From positions 1 through 64,000 of the forward strand of contig JAFVAN010000023.1 in NCBI GenBank assembly GCA_017480485.1: 64,000 nt of DNA, read 5' to 3'. Below the pieces are notes generated by a model, which was not told the DNA's origin, did not search any database, and saw only the letters and a list, made by a program, of their open reading frames with translations. The DNA comes from Ruminococcus sp. Its GTDB lineage: Bacteria; Bacillota_A; Clostridia; Oscillospirales; Ruminococcaceae. Of this stretch, positions 33,972 to 42,227 are shown in pieces. Each line of letters starts with the position of its first letter. The stretch's first letter is position 1. The position numbers and the translations under genes are program-made.

Positions 33972-34934
33972 CTAATACTCGTGGGGCGGGAAATAATGAA
34001 ACGCATCAAACACCTCGCCATCGTCGCTGCGGGTGTACCATTCCGTGAGCTCAAGCTGGGGAAGGTATTCCTCAGGGTCGAAAAGGACCTCGGCGCCCGG
34101 GGCGTGGGAGAATTCTACCCGATGCATACAGCCGCCGCTGAGTATCCAGTAGACCTCTTTCTCGGCCTTGACGCCGTAACGGGTCTGAGTGTAGCTTATC
34201 TTTATGGCAAAGCGCCCGTCGGAAAGGTCAAGGGCCTCGTAGACCGGCTCGCTGCGGTCGGTGTCTGGGGGCGTTTGCTTGTGGGTGGTCGAGTCCCCGG
34301 AAACGCCGAAAAACATCATGTCCGGACTTTGAGGAATGTCCTTGAAGGCCTCGTCTGAGGGGTCTGACTCGATGGTCCCGTCCGGCAGGTCGAAAAAGTC
34401 GTAGCAGTACATTACCTCGTGGGCCGCAAAGTAGGGGGCGCATTGGCCTATCTCCCGCTTGAGCTCCGCCATGTAGTCCCCCTCGGTGGCAAGGGAGGGC
34501 GTGCCCTCGGGCATTATCTCCAGCGCCCGCTCGTAGGTGATTATATAGGGCTCGATGTCCGTGAAGGGCTGGATGAGCACATAGTCAGTGAGCTCCGGGA
34601 AGAACTCGCTGGTCACCAGCACCGCCGCCTGACAGAAGATATTGGTATGCTCCATCTCCCAGGGGTCCCGCTCGTAGACGTAGACGTTCCCGTCCTCCGG
34701 CAGCCGAACGCCCATTTTTTCATAGGTCATATAGCCGTCCCCGCTGCCCTCGAGCTTTTGGACGTGTTCACTGTCCTCAATATCCACCCCGTCCGGGAGA
34801 AAGCAGTAGGGGTGCTCTGTTCGGTAGCTTTCAAGCTGCTCTTCAAGGGTCATTGAGGCAGCTCCGCTGCTGCCACCGCCCCCGCAGCCCGTAAGCAGCA
34901 GGCAGACGGCAAGTATCAACGTGCTCTTTTTCAT
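33972..34934 (-). CDS. Lipoprotein of a tandem pair (copy 2)
   Basis: Encodes 320 aa. Lipobox LLLTGC with Cys17 after MKKSTLILAVC. The first ~57 residues (to DIEDSEHV) are almost identical to the upstream paralogue; the remainder diverges strongly but keeps shared short motifs such as YVYERDPWE, FPELTDYVLI and FAIKISYTQTRYGVKAEKEV. Outer-face lipoprotein of unknown function. It follows copy 1 by about 90 bp on the same strand. Confidence 0.8.
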   Translation of the reverse strand: MKKSTLILAVCLLLTGCGGGGSSGAASMTLEEQLESYRTEHPYCFLPDGVDIEDSEHVQKLEGSGDGYMTYEKMGVRLPEDGNVYVYERDPWEMEHTNIFCQAAVLVTSEFFPELTDYVLIQPFTDIEPYIITYERALEIMPEGTPSLATEGDYMAELKREIGQCAPYFAAHEVMYCYDFFDLPDGTIESDPSDEAFKDIPQSPDMMFFGVSGDSTTHKQTPPDTDRSEPVYEALDLSDGRFAIKISYTQTRYGVKAEKEVYWILSGGCMHRVEFSHAPGAEVLFDPEEYLPQLELTEWYTRSDDGEVFDAFHYFPPHEY

Positions 34935-34979
34935 GTGTCTTCCTTTCTTGATCTACCATACGCCTTCTTCGTTGTTTAA

Positions 34980-35020
34980 GCCCTCACCCCCTGCGGGGGA
35001 AGATTTACCATTATTCCTAA
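34980..35020. repeat. Truncated family C element between the paralogous lipoproteins
   Basis: CCCTCACCCCCTGCGGGGG followed by AGATTTACCATTATTCC, one arm of a family C long stem with the other arm decayed. Confidence 0.45.
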
Positions 35021-35023
35021 GCT

Positions 35024-35995
35024 TTATTCCTCTTCATCCTTGAAGGGGTTCTCGCCGAAGTAATGCTCGCGGCTGCCGCCCTCGTCCTTTATCACGGGGT
35101 CCGTCAGCACCAGCCCCTCCAAAAAACCTTGGATATCGAACTGGTCAACGGCGCTGTCGTCGGAGGAGAACTCCACCCGTGTGAAGAAGCGTCCGCCGTG
35201 CCCCAGCCAGTAGACCTCCTTGGTGCTTTGCAGGCCGTAGCGCCGCTGGGTGTAGCTGAAATGCAGACCATAGCAGCCGTTTTCAAGCTCCACGGCCTCA
35301 TAGGTCAGGTCCCGCCGGCCGCTGTCGGGGGCCTCACGGCGCTTGGTGATAAAGTTCGCCTCGGGGAAAAGCAGCTTGTTGGGCTCCTGCAAAACAGTCG
35401 CCAGAGAGGGGTCCCCGAAGGGCTCTGTGACGTTCTCGGCCTCGTCCACTCCGATGTAATCGTAGCAGTAGAAGCTCTCGTGGGCCCCAAGGTATTCCGC
35501 TGCCCCCCAGAGCTCTTCCTTCAGCAGCTTGTCATATCCTGCCTGAGTTATCATGGGGTCGTCGTAGAGGGCCATCTCGTAGGTGTTGCATTCCGGCTCC
35601 ACATCCGTGAAGTAGGAGAGCATGATGTAGTCCGTCACCTGAGGGAAATAGGGGTTGGTGATGAACACCGCCGCCTCGCAGCAGGGGTCCGTCTCTTTTT
35701 CGTACCAGGGGTTTCGCTCGTAGACATAGGCCTTCCAGCCATCCTCCAGCGGAAAGCTTACGCCAAACTGCGGCAGTGTGATATTGCCGTCCATATCGGC
35801 AGCCTCAGCCGTAACGTGTTCACTGTCCTCAATGTCCACCCCGTCCGGGAGAAAGCAGTAGGGGTGCTCCGTGCGGTAGCTTTCAAGCTGCTCTTCAAGG
35901 GTCATTGAGGCAGCCCCGCTGCTGTCACCGCCCCCGCAGCCCGTAAGCAGCAGGCAGGCGGCAAGTATCAATGCGCTCTTTTTCATGTGTTTCAT
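35024..35995 (-). CDS. Lipoprotein of a tandem pair (copy 1)
   Basis: Encodes 323 aa; the start is fixed by a 4 bp ATGA overlap with the upstream gene. Lipobox LLLTGC in MKHMKKSALILAACLLLTGC. After the shared block up to DIEDSEHV it is distinct from copy 2, though both keep the YVYERNPWY, FPQVTDYIML and LHFSYTQRRYGLQSTKEVYW positions, so they are duplicates with a homogenised N-terminus. Unknown function at the membrane outer face. Confidence 0.8.
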   Translation of the reverse strand: MKHMKKSALILAACLLLTGCGGGDSSGAASMTLEEQLESYRTEHPYCFLPDGVDIEDSEHVTAEAADMDGNITLPQFGVSFPLEDGWKAYVYERNPWYEKETDPCCEAAVFITNPYFPQVTDYIMLSYFTDVEPECNTYEMALYDDPMITQAGYDKLLKEELWGAAEYLGAHESFYCYDYIGVDEAENVTEPFGDPSLATVLQEPNKLLFPEANFITKRREAPDSGRRDLTYEAVELENGCYGLHFSYTQRRYGLQSTKEVYWLGHGGRFFTRVEFSSDDSAVDQFDIQGFLEGLVLTDPVIKDEGGSREHYFGENPFKDEEE

Positions 35996-36396
35996 TGGTC
36001 CTCTTTCTGTTTTTCGCGTTCCTCGCGATTTTTTCTTCTCTGCCCTCTGTTCATCTCCTCGGAGGCGAACACCTGCACTGCCGCGTCGGTCAGCTCGTCG
36101 GGCCATTCCCTTCCGCTTTTTATTACGCTTGCCCAAGGGCAGAGCCTTTCGTATTCATCATCAAAGATCACAGTATAGGGCGGGCCGCAGCGGTCGTTCA
36201 CAGACATATACATATGTCTTCCGTCATGTATGATGTTCCCGGCATCCCATTCCCCCATTTTTTCATCCAGCCGCTCAAACAGCTCCTTTGTGATCTCGTA
36301 CAGGTGATAATCCTGTACCCCGCCGTATTCGCCGAAATATCTTCCGCTGTCCTCGTCAAAGCAGGCCTTCCAGCCCGAGCTTTTCTTGAATATCAT
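35992..36396 (-). CDS. Hypothetical 134-aa soluble protein
   Basis: The ATG follows ACGGAGGATATCT. MIFKKSSGWKACFDEDSGRY begins a soluble protein with a central GQYGG-like segment (YFGEYGGVQDYHLYEITKEL) and a very basic/acidic tail (GQRRKNREEREKQKEDQ). I do not recognise a family. First gene of an operon with the two lipoproteins, linked by ATGA; small cytosolic partners of this sort are sometimes immunity-like, but nothing here proves it. Confidence 0.7.
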   Translation of the reverse strand: MIFKKSSGWKACFDEDSGRYFGEYGGVQDYHLYEITKELFERLDEKMGEWDAGNIIHDGRHMYMSVNDRCGPPYTVIFDDEYERLCPWASVIKSGREWPDELTDAAVQVFASEEMNRGQRRKNREEREKQKEDQ

Positions 36397-36555
36397 AGAT
36401 ATCCTCCGTTTCTGTACGCTCTCGCTGCCTGCGTCGGCTTGATAGCTCCATTTGCACAACGGCTGCGCAGGCGAAGCCAAAGCCCCTCCCACACAGCCGA
36501 TAATTCATTATTCTGTCTGTTCTGCGCGGGATATCCCGCAGTTATTTTTCCGATA

Positions 36556-38040
36556 TCAAACGAAGGGGTTCTCGGTCCTGTAAAGCATACCCTTGGGCTG
36601 GTTGAAGCCGATCTCCTCGCAGCCCAGATAGCGGAACACGCTGTGCAGGGCCTTGCCGAAGTGTCCGAAGGCCACAGCGCCGTGGTGAGGGAAGTTGCCC
36701 TCGATGAGCACATGGCGGTAGAAGCGGCCCATTTCGGGGATGGCAAAGATGCCGATGCCGCCGAAGGAGCGGGTCGCAACAGGCAGCACCTCGCCGTGGG
36801 CGATGTAGGCGCGGAGCTTGGCATCAGCCGTGGATTGCAGCCTGTAGAAGGTGATGTCTCCCGGGATGATGTCGCCCTCGAGAGTGCCGCGGGAAATGTC
36901 GGGCTCGCTGTCGGGCTCCAGGGTGCGGTGCATTATCAGCTGGTAGCTCATCTTGGAGCTTGTGAGCTTGCAGGAGGCGGTGTTGCCGCAGTGGAAGCCC
37001 ATGAAGGTGTCATGCTGGGTGTAGTCGAACCTGCCCTCTATCTCCTCGCGGTAGATGTCGCCGGGAACGGAGTTGTTGATGTCCAGCAGGGTAACAACGT
37101 CGTCGGAAACGCAGGTGCCTATGTACTCGCTGAGTGCGCCGTAGATGTCCACCTCGCAGGAAACGGGGATGCCCTTGGCGGTCAGGCGGCTGTTGACGTA
37201 GCAGGGAACAAAGCCGAACTGGGTCTGGAAGGAGGGCCAGCACTTGTTTGCAAAGGCAACGTACTTCCGCTCTCCCTTGTGCTCCTCTATCCAGTCAAGC
37301 AGAGTGATCTCGTACTGGGCAAGCTTGGGCAGGATGCCTGCCATCTTGTTGCCGTCGCCCAGCTCTCGCTCCATGTCTGCGATGACCTCGGGGATGCGGG
37401 GGTCGTCCTTGTGGTCGTTGTAGGCCGCAAAGAGGTCAAGCTCCGAATTCTCCTCGATCTCCACTCCAAGGTTATACAGCTGCTTGATGGGGGCGTTGCA
37501 GGCAAGGAAGTCCTGAGGTCTGGGTCCGAAGCTTATGAGCTTCAGGTTCCTAAGGCCGATGATCGCCCGCGCCACGGGGATGAACTCTGCAATCATCTTG
37601 GCCACCTCGTCGGCGGTGCCAACGGGATATTCGGGGATGTAGGCCTTTATGTTGCGCAGGGCAAGGTTGTAGCTGGCGTTGAGCATACCGCAGTAGGCGT
37701 CGCCTCTTGCGTCGACAAGGGTGCGGCCGCAGTCCTCCTCGGCCGCCGCCGCGAACATCACGGGGCCGTCGAATTTCTTTGCCAGCAGGGTCTCGCTGGT
37801 CTCGGGCCCAAAGTTGCCCAGATAGACCACAAGCGCATTTACGCCCGCCTTGTTCACGTCCTCAAGGGCCTCCAGCATTTCATTCTCGTTCTCAACGGTC
37901 ACGGGGCACTCGTAGAGCTCGCCGTATTTGGCGAATTCCTTACAGACCCGCTCTCTTCTGCTGGCCGAAAGGCTCTTGGGAAAGCAGTCGCGGGAAACGG
38001 CAACGATGCCAAGCTTTACAACAGGGGTGTTTTCAAACAT
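36556..38040 (-). CDS. L-fucose/L-arabinose isomerase-family protein
   Basis: Encodes 494 aa from the ATG after AAGGAGGACTTGAAA. The N-terminal Rossmann-like part starts VVKLGIVAVSRDCFPKSL; NALVVYLGNFGPET, LKLISFGPRPQDF, CEVDIYGALSEYIG (metal-site region), FMGFHCGNTASC and NFPHHGAVAFGHFGKAL are family-like. The family interconverts aldoses and ketoses with a divalent metal. The specific sugar is unclear and no transporter or kinase for it is adjacent. Own promoter; probably monocistronic. Confidence 0.85.
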   Translation of the reverse strand: MFENTPVVKLGIVAVSRDCFPKSLSASRRERVCKEFAKYGELYECPVTVENENEMLEALEDVNKAGVNALVVYLGNFGPETSETLLAKKFDGPVMFAAAAEEDCGRTLVDARGDAYCGMLNASYNLALRNIKAYIPEYPVGTADEVAKMIAEFIPVARAIIGLRNLKLISFGPRPQDFLACNAPIKQLYNLGVEIEENSELDLFAAYNDHKDDPRIPEVIADMERELGDGNKMAGILPKLAQYEITLLDWIEEHKGERKYVAFANKCWPSFQTQFGFVPCYVNSRLTAKGIPVSCEVDIYGALSEYIGTCVSDDVVTLLDINNSVPGDIYREEIEGRFDYTQHDTFMGFHCGNTASCKLTSSKMSYQLIMHRTLEPDSEPDISRGTLEGDIIPGDITFYRLQSTADAKLRAYIAHGEVLPVATRSFGGIGIFAIPEMGRFYRHVLIEGNFPHHGAVAFGHFGKALHSVFRYLGCEEIGFNQPKGMLYRTENPFV

Positions 38041-38076
38041 TTTCAAGTCCTCCTTGGAATAAATTTCTTCTGTTAT

Positions 38077-38106
38077 ATTATAGCATAAGGTGAGGGGCCT
38101 TGTAAA
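38077..38106 (-). promoter_or_regulatory. Promoter of the isomerase-family gene
   Basis: Minus strand: TTTACA (38101-38106), 18 bp, TATAAT (38077-38082). A duplicate of the -35 region (CAAGCCTTTACAAGG) lies at about 38219-38237. Confidence 0.75.
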
Positions 38107-38156
38107 GGCTTGATAGTAATTTTTTTCGCTTATTCTCTCGGCTGCTGCCGTAACGC

Positions 38157-38206
38157 TAAAAAGGATACCCGCTCTGCCCTGCGGCGGAGGGATACCTTTT
38201 TAGCCA
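38157..38206. repeat. Family C hairpin upstream of the zinc-ribbon gene
   Basis: GCTAAAAAGGATACCC/GAGGGATACCTTTTTAGC stem around GCTCTGCCCTGCGGCG. It lies between divergent promoters. Confidence 0.65.
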
Positions 38207-38257
38207 AAGAAAAAAGAGGGCCCTTGTAAAGGCTTGCAGAAAAATTTTTGGTCCCTA

Positions 38258-38286
38258 TTGAATTTATCGGAAACGGATGGTATAAT
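38258..38286 (+). promoter_or_regulatory. Promoter of the zinc-ribbon membrane protein
   Basis: TTGAAT (38258-38263), 17 bp, TATAAT (38281-38286). Confidence 0.8.
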
Positions 38287-38351
38287 AATAATGTGAACAA
38301 AAACGGGCCGCTGATGCAGCCCATACTAATCCAATAACAGGGGGAATAGAA

Positions 38352-39557
38352 ATGTTTTGTCCTAATTGCGGGACCGAAATGGCCGAGGGCTCGAGATTTT
38401 GCCGCAGCTGCGGAGCGCCGCTTGATGAGCCCGCACAGCCTCAGCCCGAGCAGGTGACCGATGCCCGCTTTGAGTATTATCCCGAGCAGGAGGCCCAGGC
38501 CGAGACCCGCACCATGTACGCAGGGCCGCAGGAAACTGCCGCTCCCGAACAGCCTCAGACCGAGTACGCGCAGCCTGTGATCTCACAGCCTGCATATGAG
38601 CAGCCTGCTTACACCCAGCCTCAGACCTACGCTCAGCCGACCTACGAGCAGCCTCAGACCTACGCCCAGCCGACGCAGCCTGCACCGACTTATACAACTG
38701 CGGCCGCTGTCAAGGGCTCAAACGTCAAGGGCAGGGCCTTCCTTTGGATGGTGCTGCTGTTCTTCCTTTGCATCCTGCTGTTTATCTCTCTACTTGCAAG
38801 GTTCCTGACCTCTAAGGACTACTTCAAGGGCGTGTTCAAGGACGCCAGCGATCAGGCCGCCCAGTCCGACGCGGTCATCGACATGATCGAGGAGAATTCC
38901 ACCCTCGATCACGACGACATCGAGGAGATCCTTGAAAAGACTGACTTCTCAAAGCTGCTCACCAAGTACAGCACCCGGATAACCACCTTCGTTTTCGAGG
39001 GCGGCAAGAATCCCAAGCTTGACCCCGACGAGATAATCGACGCCATCGAGGACAATCAGAAGGACATCGAAAAGGTCATCGACAAGCGCCTTGGCGACAA
39101 GGATTGGGAAAAGATCGAGAATGAGACCTACAAGTTCACCGATGAATTCAACGACAACATCAAGGACGTCAAGAGGGATCACAGCATCGTTTTCAGCATC
39201 ACAAGCGTTATCGGCTCCTTCTGGTTCATGTGGGTCATAATCGGCCTGATGCTGCTGATACTTGTAAGGCTCCTGTTCCTCTACAAGAAGGACGGCTCGG
39301 GAGTCTACAGGGCCTTCCGCGGCTACTCCATCGTTTACGGCATCCACGCCCTTATCCTCATCGTTGTATCTGTTGTCATCCCCTCGGTGCTCTCAAACAT
39401 CAGCGGCGAGACTGCGGGCGTTGTAGCGGCTGTCATCAAGCCCATGATGAAGGCCCCGATGTACGTCGGCTTCATCTTCCTTGGCCTCTGCGTGCTTTGC
39501 ATAGTGCTCTGCATCGTGATGAACGTGCTTTACAACAAGAAGCGAAGGCCCGCATAA
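38352..39557 (+). CDS. Zinc-ribbon, QP-repeat membrane protein
   Basis: Encodes 401 aa. N-terminal Cys4 ribbon MFCPNCGTEMAEGSRFCRSC, then a long Gln/Pro/Tyr-rich linker with repeats of YEQPQTYAQPT type (about 45-110), a TM (FLWMVLLFFLCILLFISLLA, about 130-150), an extracytoplasmic acidic helical domain (about 155-285) and three further TMs to the C-terminus. Zinc-ribbon plus QP linkers are common in clostridial membrane proteins of unknown role. The linker composition resembles that of the kinase at 0.5-2.4 kb. Confidence 0.82.
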   Translation: MFCPNCGTEMAEGSRFCRSCGAPLDEPAQPQPEQVTDARFEYYPEQEAQAETRTMYAGPQETAAPEQPQTEYAQPVISQPAYEQPAYTQPQTYAQPTYEQPQTYAQPTQPAPTYTTAAAVKGSNVKGRAFLWMVLLFFLCILLFISLLARFLTSKDYFKGVFKDASDQAAQSDAVIDMIEENSTLDHDDIEEILEKTDFSKLLTKYSTRITTFVFEGGKNPKLDPDEIIDAIEDNQKDIEKVIDKRLGDKDWEKIENETYKFTDEFNDNIKDVKRDHSIVFSITSVIGSFWFMWVIIGLMLLILVRLLFLYKKDGSGVYRAFRGYSIVYGIHALILIVVSVVIPSVLSNISGETAGVVAAVIKPMMKAPMYVGFIFLGLCVLCIVLCIVMNVLYNKKRRPA

Positions 39558-39603
39558 GCTAAAGCTATAATAATTATCTCAATTCATTGTTGATAGTTAT
39601 TCG

Positions 39604-39678
39604 GCTGAAAAAGCTCTCCCCCGCGTCAGCGGGGGAGAGCTTTTTCAGCACTTTCCCGAGTCGCCGAAGGCGACGAGG
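39604..39678 (+). terminator. Family C double hairpin acting as terminator
   Basis: A perfect 21 bp stem GCTGAAAAAGCTCTCCCCCGC with GTCA loop (39604-39648), then CGAGTCGCC-GAA-GGCGACGAGG (about 39656-39677). Confidence 0.82.
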
Positions 39679-39728
39679 GTGTAATAAAATACGATGAACA
39701 ACACAGATCAAAATTGGGAGTAATGATT

Positions 39729-39768
39729 AAAGGATACTTCTCCATGGGGGGGAAAGTATCCTTTTTTA
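39729..39768. terminator. Second hairpin, T-rich on the plus side
   Basis: AAAGGATACTTCTCC-ATG-GGGGGGAAAGTATCCTTTTTT. Probably the bidirectional stop between the zinc-ribbon gene and the amidohydrolase. Confidence 0.75.
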
Positions 39769-39814
39769 TTGGTATAAGTATTTTATTTCGGGCGCACAGC
39801 CCCGAAGGCCTTGG

Positions 39815-41095
39815 TCATCTTCTTTTCAGGTCCTCCGCCAGCTCCTCGCAGCGGGCGTAGATGCGGGCCTCGTCCTCGCCTATCTGGAAGCGGCCGTTTT
39901 CATAGAGCACGCGGCCTGCGCACATGGTCAGCTTTACGTTCTGCTTGGAGCCGCTGTAGACCAGATTCTTGGGAAGGTTGTTGAAGGGCCTCATGTTGGG
40001 CCTGTCAAGGTCGATGACCGTAAGATCCGCCTGCTTGCCCTCAGCGATGCAGTCGCAGTCCGAGAGGCCCATTGCAAGGGCCGAGCCCCGAGTAGCCGCC
40101 ATCAGCACCCTGTCGGCGGGCAGGGCAGAGGCATCCTCAAGCTTTATCTTTTGCAGGGCGGTCATCAGGAACATCTCCCGGAACATATCAAGGCAGTTGT
40201 TGGAGGCGGCGCCGTCGGTGCCAACACCAAGGGTAATGCCCCTGTCGATAATTTTTGTAAGGGGAGCGATGCCGCTGGCAAGCTTTGAATTGGACCCCGG
40301 GCAGGTGACAGCGCAGGCGCCGTGGGCCTTGAATATCTCAATGTCCTCGTCGGTGAAGTGAACGCAGTGGAAGCCCGTGCCGCCGTAGTCCAGCAGGCCC
40401 ATGCTGCTGAAAAGGGCAGGGGGCGTCATGCCGTATTTTTCAACGCAGTCCGCCACCTCTTTGCGGGTCTCGGACATATGGGTGCAGACGGGGGCCTTGT
40501 ATTTTTTGGCAAGGTCCGCGATGGCCTCCAGCAGGCCGTGCTCTGCGGTGTACTCGGCGTGAAAGCCCAAGCGATAGCTCACAAGGGGATGAGCACCGTT
40601 GAATTTAAGGTAGTTTTCCTCCAGCCTGTGGGCGTTCTCGGCGCCGCCGCTGACAGCCCCGCACATAACGGTGCGAAAGCCGCTCTCAACGTTTGCCTTG
40701 AAGTAATCGTCCAGCTCGAAATACATATCAAAGCTGGCGGTCATGCCGCTGGAAAGATATTCAAGTATGGCAAGCTTGGTGAACCAGTATACGTCCTCGC
40801 CGGTTAGCTTGGCCTCCATGGGGAACACCTGATCGAAGAGCCATGCCTGAAGAGGCAGGTCGTCGGCGTAGCTGCGCAGGAAGGTCATGGCCGAATGGGT
40901 GTGGGCGTTTTTGAAGGAGGGCATCAGCAGCCCGCCGTTCAGGTCTATCTCCCGCTCAAAGGCGGCGCTTTTCAGCTGCTCGTCCGTGGGGACACCCACA
41001 AAGGCTATCCTGTCCCCCTCGGTCCAGACCTCCTTTTTCTCCACCGTCACGGCGGTATTCATGTCCATCACAAGGCCGTTTTTGAATCTTATCAT
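39815..41095 (-). CDS. mtaD: Amidohydrolase, MTA/SAH deaminase (MtaD)-like
   Basis: Encodes 426 aa. Metal ligands in NAHTHSAM (HxH), FHAEYT, CTHMSETRKE and GTDGAASNN; VTCPGSNSKLASGIAP completes the set. MTFLRSYADDLPLQAWLFD is typical of the 5'-methylthioadenosine/S-adenosylhomocysteine deaminase and SsnA/AtzB branch. Likely a cytosolic adenosine-type deaminase salvaging methionine-cycle products; a guanine or cytosine deaminase role cannot be excluded. Last gene of a long minus-strand block. Confidence 0.85.
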   Translation of the reverse strand: MIRFKNGLVMDMNTAVTVEKKEVWTEGDRIAFVGVPTDEQLKSAAFEREIDLNGGLLMPSFKNAHTHSAMTFLRSYADDLPLQAWLFDQVFPMEAKLTGEDVYWFTKLAILEYLSSGMTASFDMYFELDDYFKANVESGFRTVMCGAVSGGAENAHRLEENYLKFNGAHPLVSYRLGFHAEYTAEHGLLEAIADLAKKYKAPVCTHMSETRKEVADCVEKYGMTPPALFSSMGLLDYGGTGFHCVHFTDEDIEIFKAHGACAVTCPGSNSKLASGIAPLTKIIDRGITLGVGTDGAASNNCLDMFREMFLMTALQKIKLEDASALPADRVLMAATRGSALAMGLSDCDCIAEGKQADLTVIDLDRPNMRPFNNLPKNLVYSGSKQNVKLTMCAGRVLYENGRFQIGEDEARIYARCEELAEDLKRR

Positions 41096-41147
41096 GCTCT
41101 TACCTCTGTCTATTATTTTTAGTTATCACAGAGCCGCGAAAGCTCCG

Positions 41148-41226
41148 CCTCGCCCCATGCCGGGGGCTCGGGGATGTGCGAAAAAAGGTATTCTCCCCCT
41201 ACGGGGGGAGATATACCATTTTTTCG
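41148..41226. repeat. Family C double hairpin between ricT and mtaD
   Basis: GCCCCATGCCGGGGGC stem followed by GCGAAAAAAGGTATTCTCCCCC/GGGGGGAGATATACCATTTTTTCGC around TAC. Confidence 0.75.
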
Positions 41227-41239
41227 CCGAATTATCAGC

Positions 41240-42103
41240 TCAGTTATCTTCCAGCTTCTTGAGCTCCTTGAACTCGTTTTTGTTTATGCGGCCCGAGGCC
41301 TCCTTGATGAGCTCCACGTCCTTCTTGTCAACAGTGACGACGTTGTCGCTCTTGTCGATCTTGACACGCAGCTTCCCTGTGAGGAGGTTTGCCTCTTCCA
41401 CTACTCCGCGGCCCTCGGCTGTCTTGACGATAGAGCCCGCCTTTGGGGTGGTCTTGTAGAGCTGCTCGTAGCTGTCCTGCTCGTACTTTAAGCAGCACAT
41501 GAGCCGCCCGCAGGCGCCGGAGATCTTTGTGGGGTTCAGGGACAGTGACTGCTCCTTTGCCATCTTTATTGAAACAGGCTGGAACTCTCCCAGAAAACGG
41601 GCGCAGCAATAGGGCTGGCCACAGATTCCCAGACCTCCAAGCATTTTAGCCTCGTCCCGAACACCTATCTGCCTAAGCTCTATGCGGGTATGGAACTCGC
41701 CCGCCAGATCCTTTACAAGCTCTCTGAAATCCACCCTCGACTCTGCGGTGAAGTAGAACAGCAGCTTTGAATTATCGAAGGTGCACTCTACGTCGATGAG
41801 GTTCATTTTCAGCCCGTGCTTTGCGATCTTGTGCTTGCAGATCTCGAAGGCCTCCTTTTCGCGGCGCTTGTTGCGCTCGATGGTATCGAAGTCCTTGCTG
41901 GTTGCCACGCGGATAACGGGCTTCAGGGGGTTCTGGAATTTGGTCTCGTCGATCTCGCGGTCAACGAGCACAACGCTGCCGCACTCGACCCCACGGGCGG
42001 TCTCAACGATGACCTTATCGTTCTCCTGTATCTCGAGGCCGTGCGGGTCGAAGTAATATATCTTTCCGACAGACTTGAACCGCACGCCGATTATTTTCAT
42101 CAT
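41240..42103 (-). CDS. ricT: RicT/YaaT (PSP1-domain) regulator of RNA processing and sporulation
   Basis: Encodes 287 aa. The PSP1 core has DVECTFDNSKLLFYFTAESRVDFRELV, GICGQPYCCARFLGEF and SGACGRLMCCLKYE; the CxxxxCC/CxxxxxCC cysteines match those that bind Fe-S in the B. subtilis RicAFT complex. RicT helps RNase Y processing and Spo0A activation. Located directly after holB, the usual Firmicute order. Starts after GGAGGATCATACTA. RicA and RicF genes are not in the window. Confidence 0.94.
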   Translation of the reverse strand: MMKIIGVRFKSVGKIYYFDPHGLEIQENDKVIVETARGVECGSVVLVDREIDETKFQNPLKPVIRVATSKDFDTIERNKRREKEAFEICKHKIAKHGLKMNLIDVECTFDNSKLLFYFTAESRVDFRELVKDLAGEFHTRIELRQIGVRDEAKMLGGLGICGQPYCCARFLGEFQPVSIKMAKEQSLSLNPTKISGACGRLMCCLKYEQDSYEQLYKTTPKAGSIVKTAEGRGVVEEANLLTGKLRVKIDKSDNVVTVDKKDVELIKEASGRINKNEFKELKKLEDN

Positions 42104-42117
42104 TAGTATGATCCTCC

Positions 42118-42195
42118 TTTTTTAATTTCCCCACCAAGGCATCAATTCAGCGCACGGCGGGGCTTAACTGCGCCTCCACGGAGGGGAGTTTCTCC
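42118..42195. repeat. Family B-like element upstream of ricT
   Basis: TTTAATTTCCCCACC...GGCGGGG, then GCGCCTCCACGGAGGGGAG, partly matching the 30.4, 33.9 and 44.3 kb elements. Confidence 0.45.
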
Positions 42196-42227
42196 TCCTG
42201 CGGGGGGATACCGTTATTCCTGCGAAT

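Noticed and set aside
35971..38088. 705-codon plus-strand open frame
   Set aside because: Antisense across three real minus-strand genes (hypothetical, lipoprotein start and the isomerase-family gene) and an intergenic gap; no protein motif.
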